A stretch of DNA of 55,723 bases from Saprospiraceae bacterium (GCA_016787575.1 JAEUUO010000003.1:1-55723), one strand, 5' to 3'; numbered from the stretch's first letter, positions 6,575 through 16,173 are shown. Notes: generated by a model from the sequence alone, not told the origin. Program-made: numbers and translations.

Positions 6575-7966
6575 ATGAAAATCTCAACACGTTTACTGTT
6601 CATGGCCATCGTTTTTTTACTGGGATCTACGATGTCCTGTAATAAATCGGAAAACACATCTGGTACCGATGATCTCATGCAATCCCTGGACAATTCTGTT
6701 TATCATGAATGGGTGCAGGTTTTTTTGGAATTGGACCGCTATGCTGCATTCTTTAGACCCGGTCCGGCTCCAAGGGCATTGGCATATTTAGGTTTAAGTG
6801 CTTATGAAGCCAGTTTGGGTGGAATGCCTGATTACCAATCTCTCCAATATAAATTAGGAATTTCTGACATGCCGGCTATCAAAAAGAATTTGTATTGGCC
6901 GGAAGTAATTAATGCTTCCTATGCTTATCTGATGACTAAATTTTTTGAAGATGTTACATTTAAAGATAAAAATGGAAATGTACTCAGCAAACAGGATTTT
7001 TTGAATTTGATTGTCAATAAAGAAAGAGAGCTCAAAGCAAAATACAGGAATGATGCATCTGAAGAATTATTAAATAATTCAGAAGCACATGGTCGTGAAG
7101 TTGCTACTGCAATTTGGAGATTTTCTATTTCTGATCCTGTTGGACACAATGCGCATCTCAATCCTTTTCCAGTACCTGTAAATGCCCAAGGTTGCGAATG
7201 GATTCCTACTGATCCAATTACAGTAGCTGATCGTGGCTTATTTTCTCAATGGGGGAAAGTGAGACGTTTTGCTGTTACTCAAGGTGATTTGGATGCTTTG
7301 ATTTCTCCTTACACTTGCAATTCAGATACCAATTCAGTTATATATGCCCAGGCTTACGAAACCTATGTGGTCACAAATCTTGCCCGTAAAGAACCCAAAG
7401 GAGATATGGAACACATGGCTGAATTCTGGAGTGATGATCGAGTTGGCTGGACTTTTAGTCCACCCGCTAGATTGGAAGTAATTGCAGATCAAATTGCCAA
7501 GGAGGAAGATTTCAATTTAGAAAAGACATGTTTGCTTTATGCTCAAATTGGTATGGCTTTAAGTGATGCCGCAGTCATTTGTTGGTATAATAAATACAAG
7601 TACAATGTTGAACGTCCCATTACTTATATCCAAAGAGAAATTGATCCTAAATTTACGATTCCATGGTTGGGTTTTACTCCTCCATTTCCTGCTTATCCTT
7701 CCGGCCATTCAACATTTGCTTTTGCAGGTGTTGGAATCCTGGAAGCTTTTGTAGGTGGCAGCTATCCATTTACTGATTATTGCCACCAACAACGTACCGA
7801 TTTTAATGGACATCCTCGTGCTTACAACAGTTTACGTGATCTGGCCAACGAAAATGCCTTTAGTCGTTTACCACTCGGTGTACACTATCGCATGGATTAC
7901 GATGGTGGAAACTTCTGTGGAATTTTAACAGCAAGAAGAGTTTTACAACTTCCCTGGAAGCGATAA
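6575..7966 (+). CDS. Vanadium-haloperoxidase/PAP2-superfamily lipoprotein
   Basis: A 463-residue protein with a lipoprotein-type signal (hydrophobic 7-20, then MSC with Cys22), so it is probably anchored in a membrane facing the periplasm or cell surface. All three parts of the acid phosphatase/vanadium haloperoxidase signature are intact near the C-terminus: KYKYNVERP (K340, R347), PSGH (H378) and SRLPLGVHYRMD (R431, H437, D441). These residues bind phosphate or vanadate, and the histidine is the nucleophile in phosphatases. The sequence does not tell haloperoxidase from phosphatase. It is a single-gene unit with its own promoter and an operator shared with rrf2, norZ and nrdD, ended by a clear hairpin terminator. 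A distant paralogue lies at 27964-29301. Its link to NO or anoxia is unexplained. Confidence 0.85.
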   Translation: MKISTRLLFMAIVFLLGSTMSCNKSENTSGTDDLMQSLDNSVYHEWVQVFLELDRYAAFFRPGPAPRALAYLGLSAYEASLGGMPDYQSLQYKLGISDMPAIKKNLYWPEVINASYAYLMTKFFEDVTFKDKNGNVLSKQDFLNLIVNKERELKAKYRNDASEELLNNSEAHGREVATAIWRFSISDPVGHNAHLNPFPVPVNAQGCEWIPTDPITVADRGLFSQWGKVRRFAVTQGDLDALISPYTCNSDTNSVIYAQAYETYVVTNLARKEPKGDMEHMAEFWSDDRVGWTFSPPARLEVIADQIAKEEDFNLEKTCLLYAQIGMALSDAAVICWYNKYKYNVERPITYIQREIDPKFTIPWLGFTPPFPAYPSGHSTFAFAGVGILEAFVGGSYPFTDYCHQQRTDFNGHPRAYNSLRDLANENAFSRLPLGVHYRMDYDGGNFCGILTARRVLQLPWKR

Positions 7967-7990
7967 CATTTTTTTATACGTAATTGGCTT

Positions 7991-8024
7991 AAAGGGCTGT
8001 CAAGAGGGCAGCCCTTTATTTTTT
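7991..8024 (+). terminator. Rho-independent terminator after the PAP2-like gene
   Basis: The stem AAAGGGCTG / CAGCCCTTT (9 bp) has a 9-base loop and is followed by TATTTTTT. It starts 24 bases after the stop codon. Just downstream (8026-8053) is a short heptad-like repeat of AGTCAGC/AGTCAAG units without obvious function. Confidence 0.85.
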
Positions 8025-8142
8025 AGCAGTCAGCAGTCAAGAGTCAGTAGTCAAAAATGCTATTAAGCTGAAAAGCTACCTTCCACCTTAAGCCTCTAGA
8101 CTCTTGCCCAGCCACTCATCCTTTCACCCCACTTTTCCTCCC

Positions 8143-9138
8143 CTAAATCACCAAACCCTCTAATTCATAAACCGGATTCCATCTTAAAATGCAAACGTCC
8201 TTTGTTTTTGGATCCTGTTTCAAGATTTTAACAGGTAAAGTATTTTTAGCAATTGTTCTTTTTATACCTCGAATGGCTTTAGGTTTTTGATCAAATGGGC
8301 GTATAACCTGTTTCCAATCAAATTTTAATCCACTTAATTGTTCTATTTCTTCCAATCGAACCTGATAGGTATTTCCATCTTTAAATTTTATGTGTTCAAA
8401 AAAATCATCGTCGGTCATTTTGCATAACAATTTAGAATTTACAGTTAATGGTTTTCGAATGATTGCATCCTCTATTAAAAAGGATTCTTGACTTTGTATA
8501 AATCCCACTGCATACAACTTAGTATCTCCTTTTTTCCAAACGACTACTTTCCAAAATAAATTGGGAATTTGAATGAACTGATTCTCTATGGGGGTAACAA
8601 AACTGCCATCCGTTGAATTTAATACCGGACCGGTAAAAACACTGACTTTTACATTTAAACTATCAGCGCCTGCATGCAAAATATTAGCTTCAAGATCTGC
8701 CCAAATATCTCTGTTTAGTTTTTCATGTTGTGGGGCACAATTGGTATAAATAAATGTTTGATTTCCTGCTTGTAAACTGAGTTCTTTATCTCCCCATTCC
8801 GGATCTTCACGACGAACCAAATGCCCTTTGTCAAATTTACTTTGTTCGGCACGATACAATTTATTTCCAAGTTGTTCATCATTGGCTATGCGTTTTTCTT
8901 CTTTCCACGATCCATCTCTTGCATTGTCCTGCCAGCAAGAACCGTCAATATTTACTGCAGTGTAATAGGCAAGTCTTCTGCTTTTGCACATAACAACACT
9001 GTAATGGATGTAATCCAATATATATTTCTTCCCTTCATATCTTATCAAATCCCCTTTTTGTTTCTCAGATAATTTTGGAAGAGGTAAATAAAAAGACCTA
9101 CCCAAAAATCTTGGGTTGTATCCAATATGTGATTTCAT
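8143..9138 (-). CDS. DNA/RNA non-specific endonuclease (NUC1/ββα-metal family)
   Basis: A 331-residue protein. The catalytic signature is DKGHLVRR (D103, H106), a variant of the usual DRGH, followed by TNCAPQHEKLNRDIWADLE (N142 would hold the Mg2+; E150 is conserved). This is the arrangement of Serratia/NucA nucleases, which cut DNA and RNA without sequence preference. There is no signal peptide: the chain begins MKSHIGYNPRFLG, which is odd for a family that is normally exported and would harm the host inside the cell. A C-terminal extension (about 245-331) is not part of the nuclease core and I do not recognise it. It is the second gene of a two-gene unit, 9 bases after a papain-like protease that also lacks a signal peptide. 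Confidence 0.85.
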   Translation of the reverse strand: MKSHIGYNPRFLGRSFYLPLPKLSEKQKGDLIRYEGKKYILDYIHYSVVMCKSRRLAYYTAVNIDGSCWQDNARDGSWKEEKRIANDEQLGNKLYRAEQSKFDKGHLVRREDPEWGDKELSLQAGNQTFIYTNCAPQHEKLNRDIWADLEANILHAGADSLNVKVSVFTGPVLNSTDGSFVTPIENQFIQIPNLFWKVVVWKKGDTKLYAVGFIQSQESFLIEDAIIRKPLTVNSKLLCKMTDDDFFEHIKFKDGNTYQVRLEEIEQLSGLKFDWKQVIRPFDQKPKAIRGIKRTIAKNTLPVKILKQDPKTKDVCILRWNPVYELEGLVI

Positions 9139-9147
9139 ATTTGGAAA

Positions 9148-10041
9148 TTAAAAGGCACCGGTATCAAACCATCCTGCTTTAACCAAAGACCATATATCTT
9201 CTGCCAACCGATTTTCAAAATATTTATAGGGCAGCCATCCATAACCATCTTTCCCCCATTCTGTTCCCCAGGAGTTTCGAATCATAAAAGCACCTGTTGT
9301 TTTTGAATTATCATCTTTATTGATTACTACTTTTTTATCATCGTATCCTATTGCTATAACTGCATGGCCACCAACAACAGTGTCGGAATTTTTTGGATAC
9401 GGTATTGCACCACCATTTGAATTGGATTGATTTAAAGCACTTTGATAACAGGTAAATCCAAACATACTTGGTAAACCTGCGGCCAGATTTTTTTTCATGC
9501 TGGCGATAGCTGTTGTCGGTGTAGTATTTCCAGAATCCAGTCTGTAATATTTTAGTCCTTTATAGCTTTGAGCAAATGAATAACAAAACGCAGAAGGTTC
9601 TTCTTCAAATTTTGAAATAACATAAGGATAATATTTTTCAGGCGGTGCTCCAAATGCTGCAAGTGCTTGCATGGCTGTTCGTAAGTAAGCTCCTGTATCT
9701 CCTGTCCACATCAATAATTTTCTGGAAACTTTGTACAAAAACAAGCGACTGCCATCAATGTATTTTCCAAAAGCGCGTTGTTCAAAATACTCTAACAAAC
9801 CTATCGCAGCATGCGCAGTACAAGCACCCAAACTTTTTTGATCTTCGATAGGGGAACAGTATGCACTCAAGTCAACCGAACTTGCAAGCTTCAGAGGCTT
9901 TTCCGCCTTTTTTGTGCGCTTGCTTAAATGTAAACCATGCACATTTTTTAATTGGTCTACAACTTGTGGCGTATCCGGAGTAAAATCTCGGCAATCTGGG
10001 CGATCCGGTATCCAGCCCATACCCATTGTCATTAATTCCAT
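9148..10041 (-). CDS. Papain-like C1-family cysteine protease
   Basis: A 297-residue protein with the complete papain site: the oxyanion glutamine and nucleophile in DQKSLGACTAHAAIG (Q68, C74), GGHAVIAIGYDD (H226) and RNSWGTEWGKDGYGW (N256). No long pro-region or signal peptide is visible. A short N-terminal piece with WIPDRPDCRDF precedes the catalytic domain; this start is common in bacterial C1 proteases. It is the first gene of a unit with the nuclease at 8143-9138. Two destructive enzymes, co-transcribed and both unsecreted by classical rules, might be effectors exported by another route or cell-lysis enzymes. That is inference. No immunity or inhibitor gene is obvious beside them. Confidence 0.88.
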   Translation of the reverse strand: MELMTMGMGWIPDRPDCRDFTPDTPQVVDQLKNVHGLHLSKRTKKAEKPLKLASSVDLSAYCSPIEDQKSLGACTAHAAIGLLEYFEQRAFGKYIDGSRLFLYKVSRKLLMWTGDTGAYLRTAMQALAAFGAPPEKYYPYVISKFEEEPSAFCYSFAQSYKGLKYYRLDSGNTTPTTAIASMKKNLAAGLPSMFGFTCYQSALNQSNSNGGAIPYPKNSDTVVGGHAVIAIGYDDKKVVINKDDNSKTTGAFMIRNSWGTEWGKDGYGWLPYKYFENRLAEDIWSLVKAGWFDTGAF

Positions 10042-10369
10042 ATGTCAATTTTTAAATTAGAAATCGTTGGGGAAGCTTGATAAAAACGGATCAGATTCAT
10101 GGAAGGTCCGGCTATCAATATCCGGACACAAAATCGCAATTAAGATAGTTTGAATTTTTTGATGATTCTTAAAAAAATTACATTAAGAATTTATTTTTTG
10201 CATGAATCCTTGTAAATCTGTTTATTAAGAAATTATTACTTGAATTATTTTGGTCCAAATGAACCATTCATATACTGCTTTTAGTACACTGAATTGGAGC
10301 TGGCTGTTTTTAATTTGATAGTACAGCCAATTTTAGAATCGTTATAAACTGTCTATCTTCACCCTCGCA
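10042..10369. other. Divergent intergenic region with three small inverted repeats
   Basis: This 328-bp gap between the protease gene (minus) and polA (plus) has no coding frame I would support. It holds three inverted repeats: GTCCGG...CCGGAC (10106-10127) in the presumed leader of the protease gene, ATTCTTAA...TTAAGAAT (10165-10190), and TGGCTGT...ACAGCCA (10301-10329) about 40 bases before polA. The middle one could be an operator. No convincing -7 element is seen for polA. Confidence 0.4.
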
Positions 10370-13141
10370 ATGACGATGAAAAAATTATTTCTATTAGATG
10401 GCCACGCATTGGTGTATAGGGCACATTATGCATTTATAACCAGGCCTTTAATAAATTCAAAAGGCTTAAACACTTCCGCTATTTCCGGATTTACCCGAAC
10501 TTTATGGGACATCATTCAGAATGAAAAACCGACTCATCTTGCAGTTGCATTTGATTTATCAGGTCCAACTTTTAGACACAAGGAATTTCCTGCTTACAAA
10601 GCAAATCGGGAAGCTCAGCCTGAGGATATTAGTTTGGCATTTCCATATATTGAGGAGTTAATTAAAGCATTTAATATCCCAATTATAACCATGGAAGCTT
10701 ATGAAGCGGATGATGTCATTGGGACTATTGCTAAACAAGCAGCGAGAGAAGGGTTTACAGTCTATATGGTAACTCCGGATAAGGATTATGGTCAATTGGT
10801 AGAGGAGCATATTTTAATGTACAAACCATCCCGTCAAGGAAATGGTGTTGACATTTTAGGTCCAAAAGAAATTACCAGTTCCTGGGGAATTCAAAGGGTG
10901 GACCAGGTTATAGATTTATTAGGTTTGATGGGTGATGCGGTCGATAATATTCCCGGAATTCCCGGCGTCGGAGAAAAAACTGCAGTTAAATTATTGGAAG
11001 AATACGATACCGTTGAGAATTTAATAAAACACAAAGATCAATTAAGTGGGAAACTTAAAGATAAAGTAAATGAACATTCTGATCTTGCATTGTTGAGTAA
11101 AAAACTTGCAACCATTGATATTCACGCGCCCATTCAGTTTGATGAAAAAATGTACCGGATTGAAGGATTTGACAAAGTCAGATTGGCAGAATTATTTCGA
11201 CAATTGGAATTTCGTACACTGGCCCAAACAATTTTAGGGGCAACTGAACCGGTCCAATCCAGTCTATTTGGTGAAGCAATTGAACAAAAAAAAGAAACTC
11301 AAGAAAAAGAATACAAAGTTGCTGATCATGATATTTACAATACAGCACATACCTATCATCTAGTCCAATCTGAAAAGCAACTGGAAGATTTGATATCGCT
11401 TTTAAAGGATGCAGAGCTCATTTCATTTGATACAGAAACTACGGGTATTGATGCAAATCAAGCCCAATTGGTTGGTATGTCTTTTTGTATTAAAGCAACA
11501 GATGCTTACTATGTTCCGGTTCCGGAAGAAACCGAACTAGCAACTAAATTGATTCTTAAATTTAAATCCTTACTGGAAGATACATCTAAGAAATTTATAG
11601 GTCAAAACATTAAGTATGACATGCTGATGATGCGTTGGTATGGAGTTGAACTGCCGACTCCGGAATTTGATACCATGATTGCACATTATTTATTGGAGCC
11701 GGATCACAGACACAAATTGGATTATTTAGCTGAAGCCTATCTCAATTACAAAATGGTGGCCATTGAAGAATTGATTGGTAAAAAAGGAACCGGTCAAGGC
11801 AGTATGCGGGATGTTGCACTGGAAAAAATTAAGGAGTATGCCGCAGAAGATGCAGACATGACCTTGCAGATATATAAAATACTAAAAGAAGAAATCGCTA
11901 AAGAAAATCTTACGAATTTGATTCAAGACATTGAATTACCATTGGTATCGGTATTGTGTGAAATGGAATATGAGGGTGTTAAAATTGATGGTAAATTTTT
12001 AAATGACTACAGCAAAGTATTGGAAGCTCAGATTCTCGAAGCTGAAAAATTGATCTATAAAAAAGCAGGTGTTCATTTTAATATTGCAAGTCCCAAACAG
12101 GTTGGTGAAGTATTGTTTGACAAATTAAAAATTCCATACAAATGGAAGAAAACAAGTACCAATCAATATTCAACAGATGAAGAAAAGTTAACCGAGCTTT
12201 CAGAGGAGTTTGAAATTGTAAATGACATTTTAAATCATCGCAAGCTTTCCAAACTCAAATCAACCTACGTAGATGCTTTGCCTTTAATGATTAATCCAAA
12301 AACCGGCCGGGTCCACAGTTCTTTTAATCAGGCCCGTGCTGCAACTGGTAGGTTGGCATCAGAAAATCCGAATTTGCAAAACATTCCTATTAAAGATGAA
12401 GCTGGACGTGAAATCAGAAAAGCATTTGTGCCAAGAGATGAGGATCATATTTTGGTTTCAGCAGATTATTCACAAATTGAACTGAGACTTATTGCTGAGA
12501 TTGCTCATGAAGAAATGATGTTGGATGCATTTATAAAAGGACAGGATATCCATCGTGCTACTGCTGCAAAAGTTTACAACATCCCTTATGAAGAAGTAAC
12601 AAACGATCAACGCAGAAATGCAAAAACAGTTAATTTTTCAATCTTATACGGTGCTGGTTCGACCAATATTTCCAGACAGCTCGGAATTTCCAGAGCAGAC
12701 GCCAAAATATTAATCGATCAGTATTTTAGTACTTACAAGGATCTTAAATCCTACATGGCCAATGTAGTTGAAAATGCCCGAACCAATGGATATGTAAAAA
12801 CCTTATTGGGACGTAAACGTGTTTTAAGGGATATTAATTCAAAAAATGCACTTTCTCGTACAAACTCAGAGCGGGTTGCCATCAATACACCGATTCAGGG
12901 AACCGCAGCTGACATGATAAAAATTGCGATGGTTAATATACATAAACGATTGCATAAGGAACAATTAAAAACAAAAATGATTTTACAGGTGCACGATGAA
13001 TTGGTATTTGATGTTCCTAAAGACGAATTAAATAAAATTAAAGAATTGGTGAGTTATGAAATGAAACACGCGATTCCAAATTTAAAAGTTCCCATTGAAG
13101 TGGGCATTGACTCAGGTTTAAATTGGTTGGAGGCGCATTAA
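10370..13141 (+). CDS. polA: DNA polymerase I
   Basis: A 923-residue polymerase with all three domains. The N-terminal 5'-3' exonuclease (about 1-300) has the LFLLDGHALVYRAHYA and IPGIPGVGEKTAVKLL motifs. The 3'-5' proofreading exonuclease keeps its DEDD start (FDTETTGID; D354, E356), so it looks active, unlike in some Gram-positive homologues. The polymerase domain has motif A VSADYSQIELR (D699), the O-helix RRNAKTVNFSILYGAG and motif C VHDELVFDV (D876, E877). It fills gaps in excision repair and removes RNA primers. The start may be the ATG at 10370 or the one two codons later (10376), which gives MKKLFLLDGHAL. An lpxD-like gene starts 9 bases after its stop and may be co-transcribed. Confidence 0.97.
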   Translation: MTMKKLFLLDGHALVYRAHYAFITRPLINSKGLNTSAISGFTRTLWDIIQNEKPTHLAVAFDLSGPTFRHKEFPAYKANREAQPEDISLAFPYIEELIKAFNIPIITMEAYEADDVIGTIAKQAAREGFTVYMVTPDKDYGQLVEEHILMYKPSRQGNGVDILGPKEITSSWGIQRVDQVIDLLGLMGDAVDNIPGIPGVGEKTAVKLLEEYDTVENLIKHKDQLSGKLKDKVNEHSDLALLSKKLATIDIHAPIQFDEKMYRIEGFDKVRLAELFRQLEFRTLAQTILGATEPVQSSLFGEAIEQKKETQEKEYKVADHDIYNTAHTYHLVQSEKQLEDLISLLKDAELISFDTETTGIDANQAQLVGMSFCIKATDAYYVPVPEETELATKLILKFKSLLEDTSKKFIGQNIKYDMLMMRWYGVELPTPEFDTMIAHYLLEPDHRHKLDYLAEAYLNYKMVAIEELIGKKGTGQGSMRDVALEKIKEYAAEDADMTLQIYKILKEEIAKENLTNLIQDIELPLVSVLCEMEYEGVKIDGKFLNDYSKVLEAQILEAEKLIYKKAGVHFNIASPKQVGEVLFDKLKIPYKWKKTSTNQYSTDEEKLTELSEEFEIVNDILNHRKLSKLKSTYVDALPLMINPKTGRVHSSFNQARAATGRLASENPNLQNIPIKDEAGREIRKAFVPRDEDHILVSADYSQIELRLIAEIAHEEMMLDAFIKGQDIHRATAAKVYNIPYEEVTNDQRRNAKTVNFSILYGAGSTNISRQLGISRADAKILIDQYFSTYKDLKSYMANVVENARTNGYVKTLLGRKRVLRDINSKNALSRTNSERVAINTPIQGTAADMIKIAMVNIHKRLHKEQLKTKMILQVHDELVFDVPKDELNKIKELVSYEMKHAIPNLKVPIEVGIDSGLNWLEAH

Positions 13142-13149
13142 TTAAATTT

Positions 13150-14079
13150 ATGAAATTAAACATTCCAATTTCTGTAAGACAGCTGTCAGATCGTTTTAAC
13201 ATGAAACTGATCGGAAATCAGGATCAGCTAATTTATGGTATTAATGAAATTCACAAAGTAATACCGGGAGATTTGACCTTTGTTGATGTTGAAAAATACT
13301 ATTCAAAATCAATCAACTCCAATGCTACGGTTATTTTAATTAATAAAGAGACGGATTGTCCGGATGGAAAGACCTTATTGGTTACCGAAGATCCGTTTGA
13401 TATTTACAATCAATTGGTTTTAGAACACAGGCCATTTAGCGTTCAGAAAAATGCCATTGATGAAACGGCTTACATTCATCCAACTGCAATCGTTGAAGCA
13501 CAGGTGACAATCGGGCCGCATGTCGTCGTTGGTGCAAACAGTCACATTCAGAGCAATGTGGTATTGGGAGAATACACTGTAATCGGAAATCATGCAACGA
13601 TACAAGCCGGAGCATTGATTGGAACAGATGCGTTTTATTTTAAAAAGACAGCTGCAGGGTATCGCAAATGGAGATCTTGTGGAAGAGTCATTATTCAGGA
13701 TCATGTTGATATAGGGGCCGGATGTACAATAAATAAAGGAGTTTCAGGAGATACCGTCATTGGGGAAGGAACCAAAATAGATTGCCAGGTTCACATCGGC
13801 CACGGAGTGGTAATTGGGAAGCATTGCCTTATTGCAGCACAAGTTGGAATTGCCGGTAAAACAAAAATTGGAAATCAGGTAACAATCTATGGTCAAGTTG
13901 GAATTGCACAAAATATTGAAATTGGAGATAAAGTTGTCTTGTTGGCACGTGCCGGTGTAGGAAAAAATTTGGAAGCCGGTAAAACATATTTTGGAGCTCC
14001 ATGTGAAGAAGCCCGTACCATGATGAAAGAAATGGCTACAGTAAAAAAATTAGTGGAAGAATATCATAGCAGGAAGTAA
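13150..14079 (+). CDS. LpxD-like UDP-3-O-acylglucosamine N-acyltransferase
   Basis: A 309-residue protein from the ATG at 13150 (an upstream TTG at 13123 would overlap polA and is less likely). The N-terminal uridine-binding-type domain (ISVRQLSDRFN to about residue 90) is followed by a left-handed β-helix of hexapeptide repeats. The catalytic-type histidine lies in VHIGHGVVIG. These are LpxD features: transfer of a 3-hydroxyacyl group to the lipid A precursor. It differs from standard LpxD at GTDAFYFKKTAAGYRKW and in its shorter C-terminal helix, so it may be a paralogue acting on another sugar. No other lipid A genes are beside it. Confidence 0.75.
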   Translation: MKLNIPISVRQLSDRFNMKLIGNQDQLIYGINEIHKVIPGDLTFVDVEKYYSKSINSNATVILINKETDCPDGKTLLVTEDPFDIYNQLVLEHRPFSVQKNAIDETAYIHPTAIVEAQVTIGPHVVVGANSHIQSNVVLGEYTVIGNHATIQAGALIGTDAFYFKKTAAGYRKWRSCGRVIIQDHVDIGAGCTINKGVSGDTVIGEGTKIDCQVHIGHGVVIGKHCLIAAQVGIAGKTKIGNQVTIYGQVGIAQNIEIGDKVVLLARAGVGKNLEAGKTYFGAPCEEARTMMKEMATVKKLVEEYHSRK

Positions 14080-14212
14080 TACTGCAATGGTACAATGCTA
14101 TGATGGTACTGGGTTGCAATTAGCCTTCAGTCTGTTAAGTTGCGATCACTACCACTAAGCTTTAGCCTTTGCCTTCAGTCCCCTCATCAGAATGATGTTT
14201 TGGAAAAAAAAA

Positions 14213-15172
14213 TTAGAATTTTCTGGCTAATAAGTGACTTGGCTTTTCTATGAGTACAAAAAAGAAATAGGAAGCTATAACAACACAGGGAATGGCAAGC
14301 AGAATGAGCTGAATTCGACTTTCATTTGGATATGAACGCAGACATGCATCAATCATAGACCAACCAACTTGAAGGTGTATTAAATAAAAAGAGTAGGATA
14401 TTTTTCCTAAAAACTTTAGTGGTTGTATGGTCAAACTAAAAAACTTAATAAAAAATACAGCAAATACTACTGCTGATAAATGGTAAATATCAAAACACCA
14501 ATAGGTCAGAACAAATAACAATGTGATTAAAATCCACAGATGTTTTTCAGATATTTTACCGATGTGGCCATTAAACAAAAGAATGCCTATTGTAAAATGA
14601 CATCCGTAATAAAACACGGTATGATCCCATTCGAGCCAGCGGCCTAAACAAAACAACAACAAGACCACATAGCTAATCCATTTTGAGTTAAACAACAAAA
14701 CTGGAAAAATCAAAGCCATCAATAAATAGTATTGAATCTCAATGGCCAAACTCCAATAGATGCCTTTCATCCATGCTTGATTGACAAAGTCATTGATGTG
14801 TAAAACATGAAATAATAAATCCTTAAAGTCAATAGAAATGACTTTGTCTTTATAATGTCTGAAGAATGTTGAGAAATAATCTATTATAAATATTAAAACA
14901 ATGCTGCACCAATACGGTGGTTCGATACGTGCCAGCCTTTTTAACATGAATCTTCCAGATTGCTTTAAATTATAATGACTTTTGTACATGGTATATGGAA
15001 TGACAAAGCCAGAAATCACAAAAAAAATCTCAACTCCCAAATAGCCTCGTGAAAAAACAAATCTGAAATTGCTTTCAATGGGTAGAAAGCCTTCTGTAAA
15101 GTGATAAAGGCAAACGAGCAGGGCAACAATGCCCCTCAACATATCAATGGAGTCCAGATGCCTTTTTTGCAT
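14213..15172 (-). CDS. Acyltransferase 3 family membrane protein (OafA/OatA type)
   Basis: A 319-residue integral membrane protein with about ten hydrophobic segments. It begins with LDSIDMLRGIVALLVCLYHF, the family signature (R-G near the start, histidine in the first helix), and has YLGVEIFFVISGFVIPY, also typical. These enzymes O-acetylate or otherwise acylate surface sugars or peptidoglycan. I chose the ATG at 15172 because it puts the signature at residue 6 and avoids reaching back, from a TTG, to the start of the divergent esterase gene at 15229. The substrate cannot be told from the sequence. Confidence 0.88.
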   Translation of the reverse strand: MQKRHLDSIDMLRGIVALLVCLYHFTEGFLPIESNFRFVFSRGYLGVEIFFVISGFVIPYTMYKSHYNLKQSGRFMLKRLARIEPPYWCSIVLIFIIDYFSTFFRHYKDKVISIDFKDLLFHVLHINDFVNQAWMKGIYWSLAIEIQYYLLMALIFPVLLFNSKWISYVVLLLFCLGRWLEWDHTVFYYGCHFTIGILLFNGHIGKISEKHLWILITLLFVLTYWCFDIYHLSAVVFAVFFIKFFSLTIQPLKFLGKISYSFYLIHLQVGWSMIDACLRSYPNESRIQLILLAIPCVVIASYFFFVLIEKPSHLLARKF

Positions 15173-15228
15173 TTCAGGTCTAAAGATAAAAGGGAAATTA
15201 ATATAAGATCCCTGCTTATTTTTACACA

Positions 15229-16074
15229 ATGATGTTTTATCAGTTTAAAAGATCCTGCTTTAAAATTTTATTCTATTTGGGTATCTGTTATGTCCGTTTA
15301 TTTGGAGGCAAAGTAGATACGATATCCATACCAAGCAGTGTAATGAATAAATCATTCAATGCGATTGTATTTCTACCTTCTAATTACAATCATACAGATA
15401 AATCCTATCCGGTTTTGTATTTGCTTCATGGACACAGCAGCGACCCTTCCAGTTGGTTTTTCGTAATTCCCAAAATACGTGAATGGGCTGATAAATATCA
15501 GATGATTTTAGTGTGTCCCGATGGAGATTATGACAGTTGGTATTTAGATGGCCCGGCCAAAACGGACCGTAAATTTGAAACATACATTGCTAAAGAGGTC
15601 CCAAAGTTTATTGACCAATGCTATCGGAGTTTAAAAGGAAGAGAATCCAGAGGAATCAGTGGCATTAGTATGGGTGGACATGGTGCCATTTATCTGGCAC
15701 ACAAACACCCTGAAATTTTTAGTTGCATTGGGAGCAGTAGCGGTGGTCTGGATTTAATTCCATTTTACCGTGAATGGAATTTATACCAACTCTTAGGCGA
15801 TCCTAATAAAAACAAATTGCTCTGGCAGCAATCCAGTTGTTTGTATCTTATAAATAAGCATTCCTTTAAGTATCAAAAATTGTATATTGATTGTGGGACA
15901 GAGGATTTTTTTTTGGATGTCAATCGAAACTTTCATCAAAAATTGAAATCATTTCAAATTCCACATATTTATGTAGAATCAAAAGGGGATCATAGCATTC
16001 CTTACTGGAAAGCTGCTTATGAAAAACAAATCGTATTTTTTAGTGAAAATTTGGCGACATCCACGCGGCAATAA
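15229..16074 (+). CDS. Esterase D/S-formylglutathione hydrolase-like α/β-hydrolase
   Basis: A 281-residue α/β-hydrolase. It has a hydrophobic N-terminal helix (about 9-25) that may be an uncleaved anchor or signal. The oxyanion region is LYLLHGHSSDPSSW, the nucleophile elbow GISMGGHGA (serine of GxSxG), and the acid and histidine lie in DCGTEDFFLD and KGDHSIPYW. This order fits the putative esterase family PF00756, with homologues that hydrolyse carboxyl esters or feruloyl and mycolyl esters. Divergent from the acyltransferase gene, with starts 56 bp apart. Confidence 0.85.
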   Translation: MMFYQFKRSCFKILFYLGICYVRLFGGKVDTISIPSSVMNKSFNAIVFLPSNYNHTDKSYPVLYLLHGHSSDPSSWFFVIPKIREWADKYQMILVCPDGDYDSWYLDGPAKTDRKFETYIAKEVPKFIDQCYRSLKGRESRGISGISMGGHGAIYLAHKHPEIFSCIGSSSGGLDLIPFYREWNLYQLLGDPNKNKLLWQQSSCLYLINKHSFKYQKLYIDCGTEDFFLDVNRNFHQKLKSFQIPHIYVESKGDHSIPYWKAAYEKQIVFFSENLATSTRQ

Positions 16075-16154
16075 AAATAAAATATTCAATAATCTTTTGC
16101 AAATCTTAAGATATTACCCATTGCTTTTCAGCTTAACTGAATATATTTTTTTAT

Positions 16155-16162
16155 TAACTTCG
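16155..16162 (+). promoter_or_regulatory. Possible -7 promoter element for the gene at 16174
   Basis: TAACTTCG resembles TAnnTTTG with one change and lies 11 bases before the ATG. No convincing -33 partner is present. Confidence 0.35.
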
Positions 16163-16173
16163 CATTCCAAATT

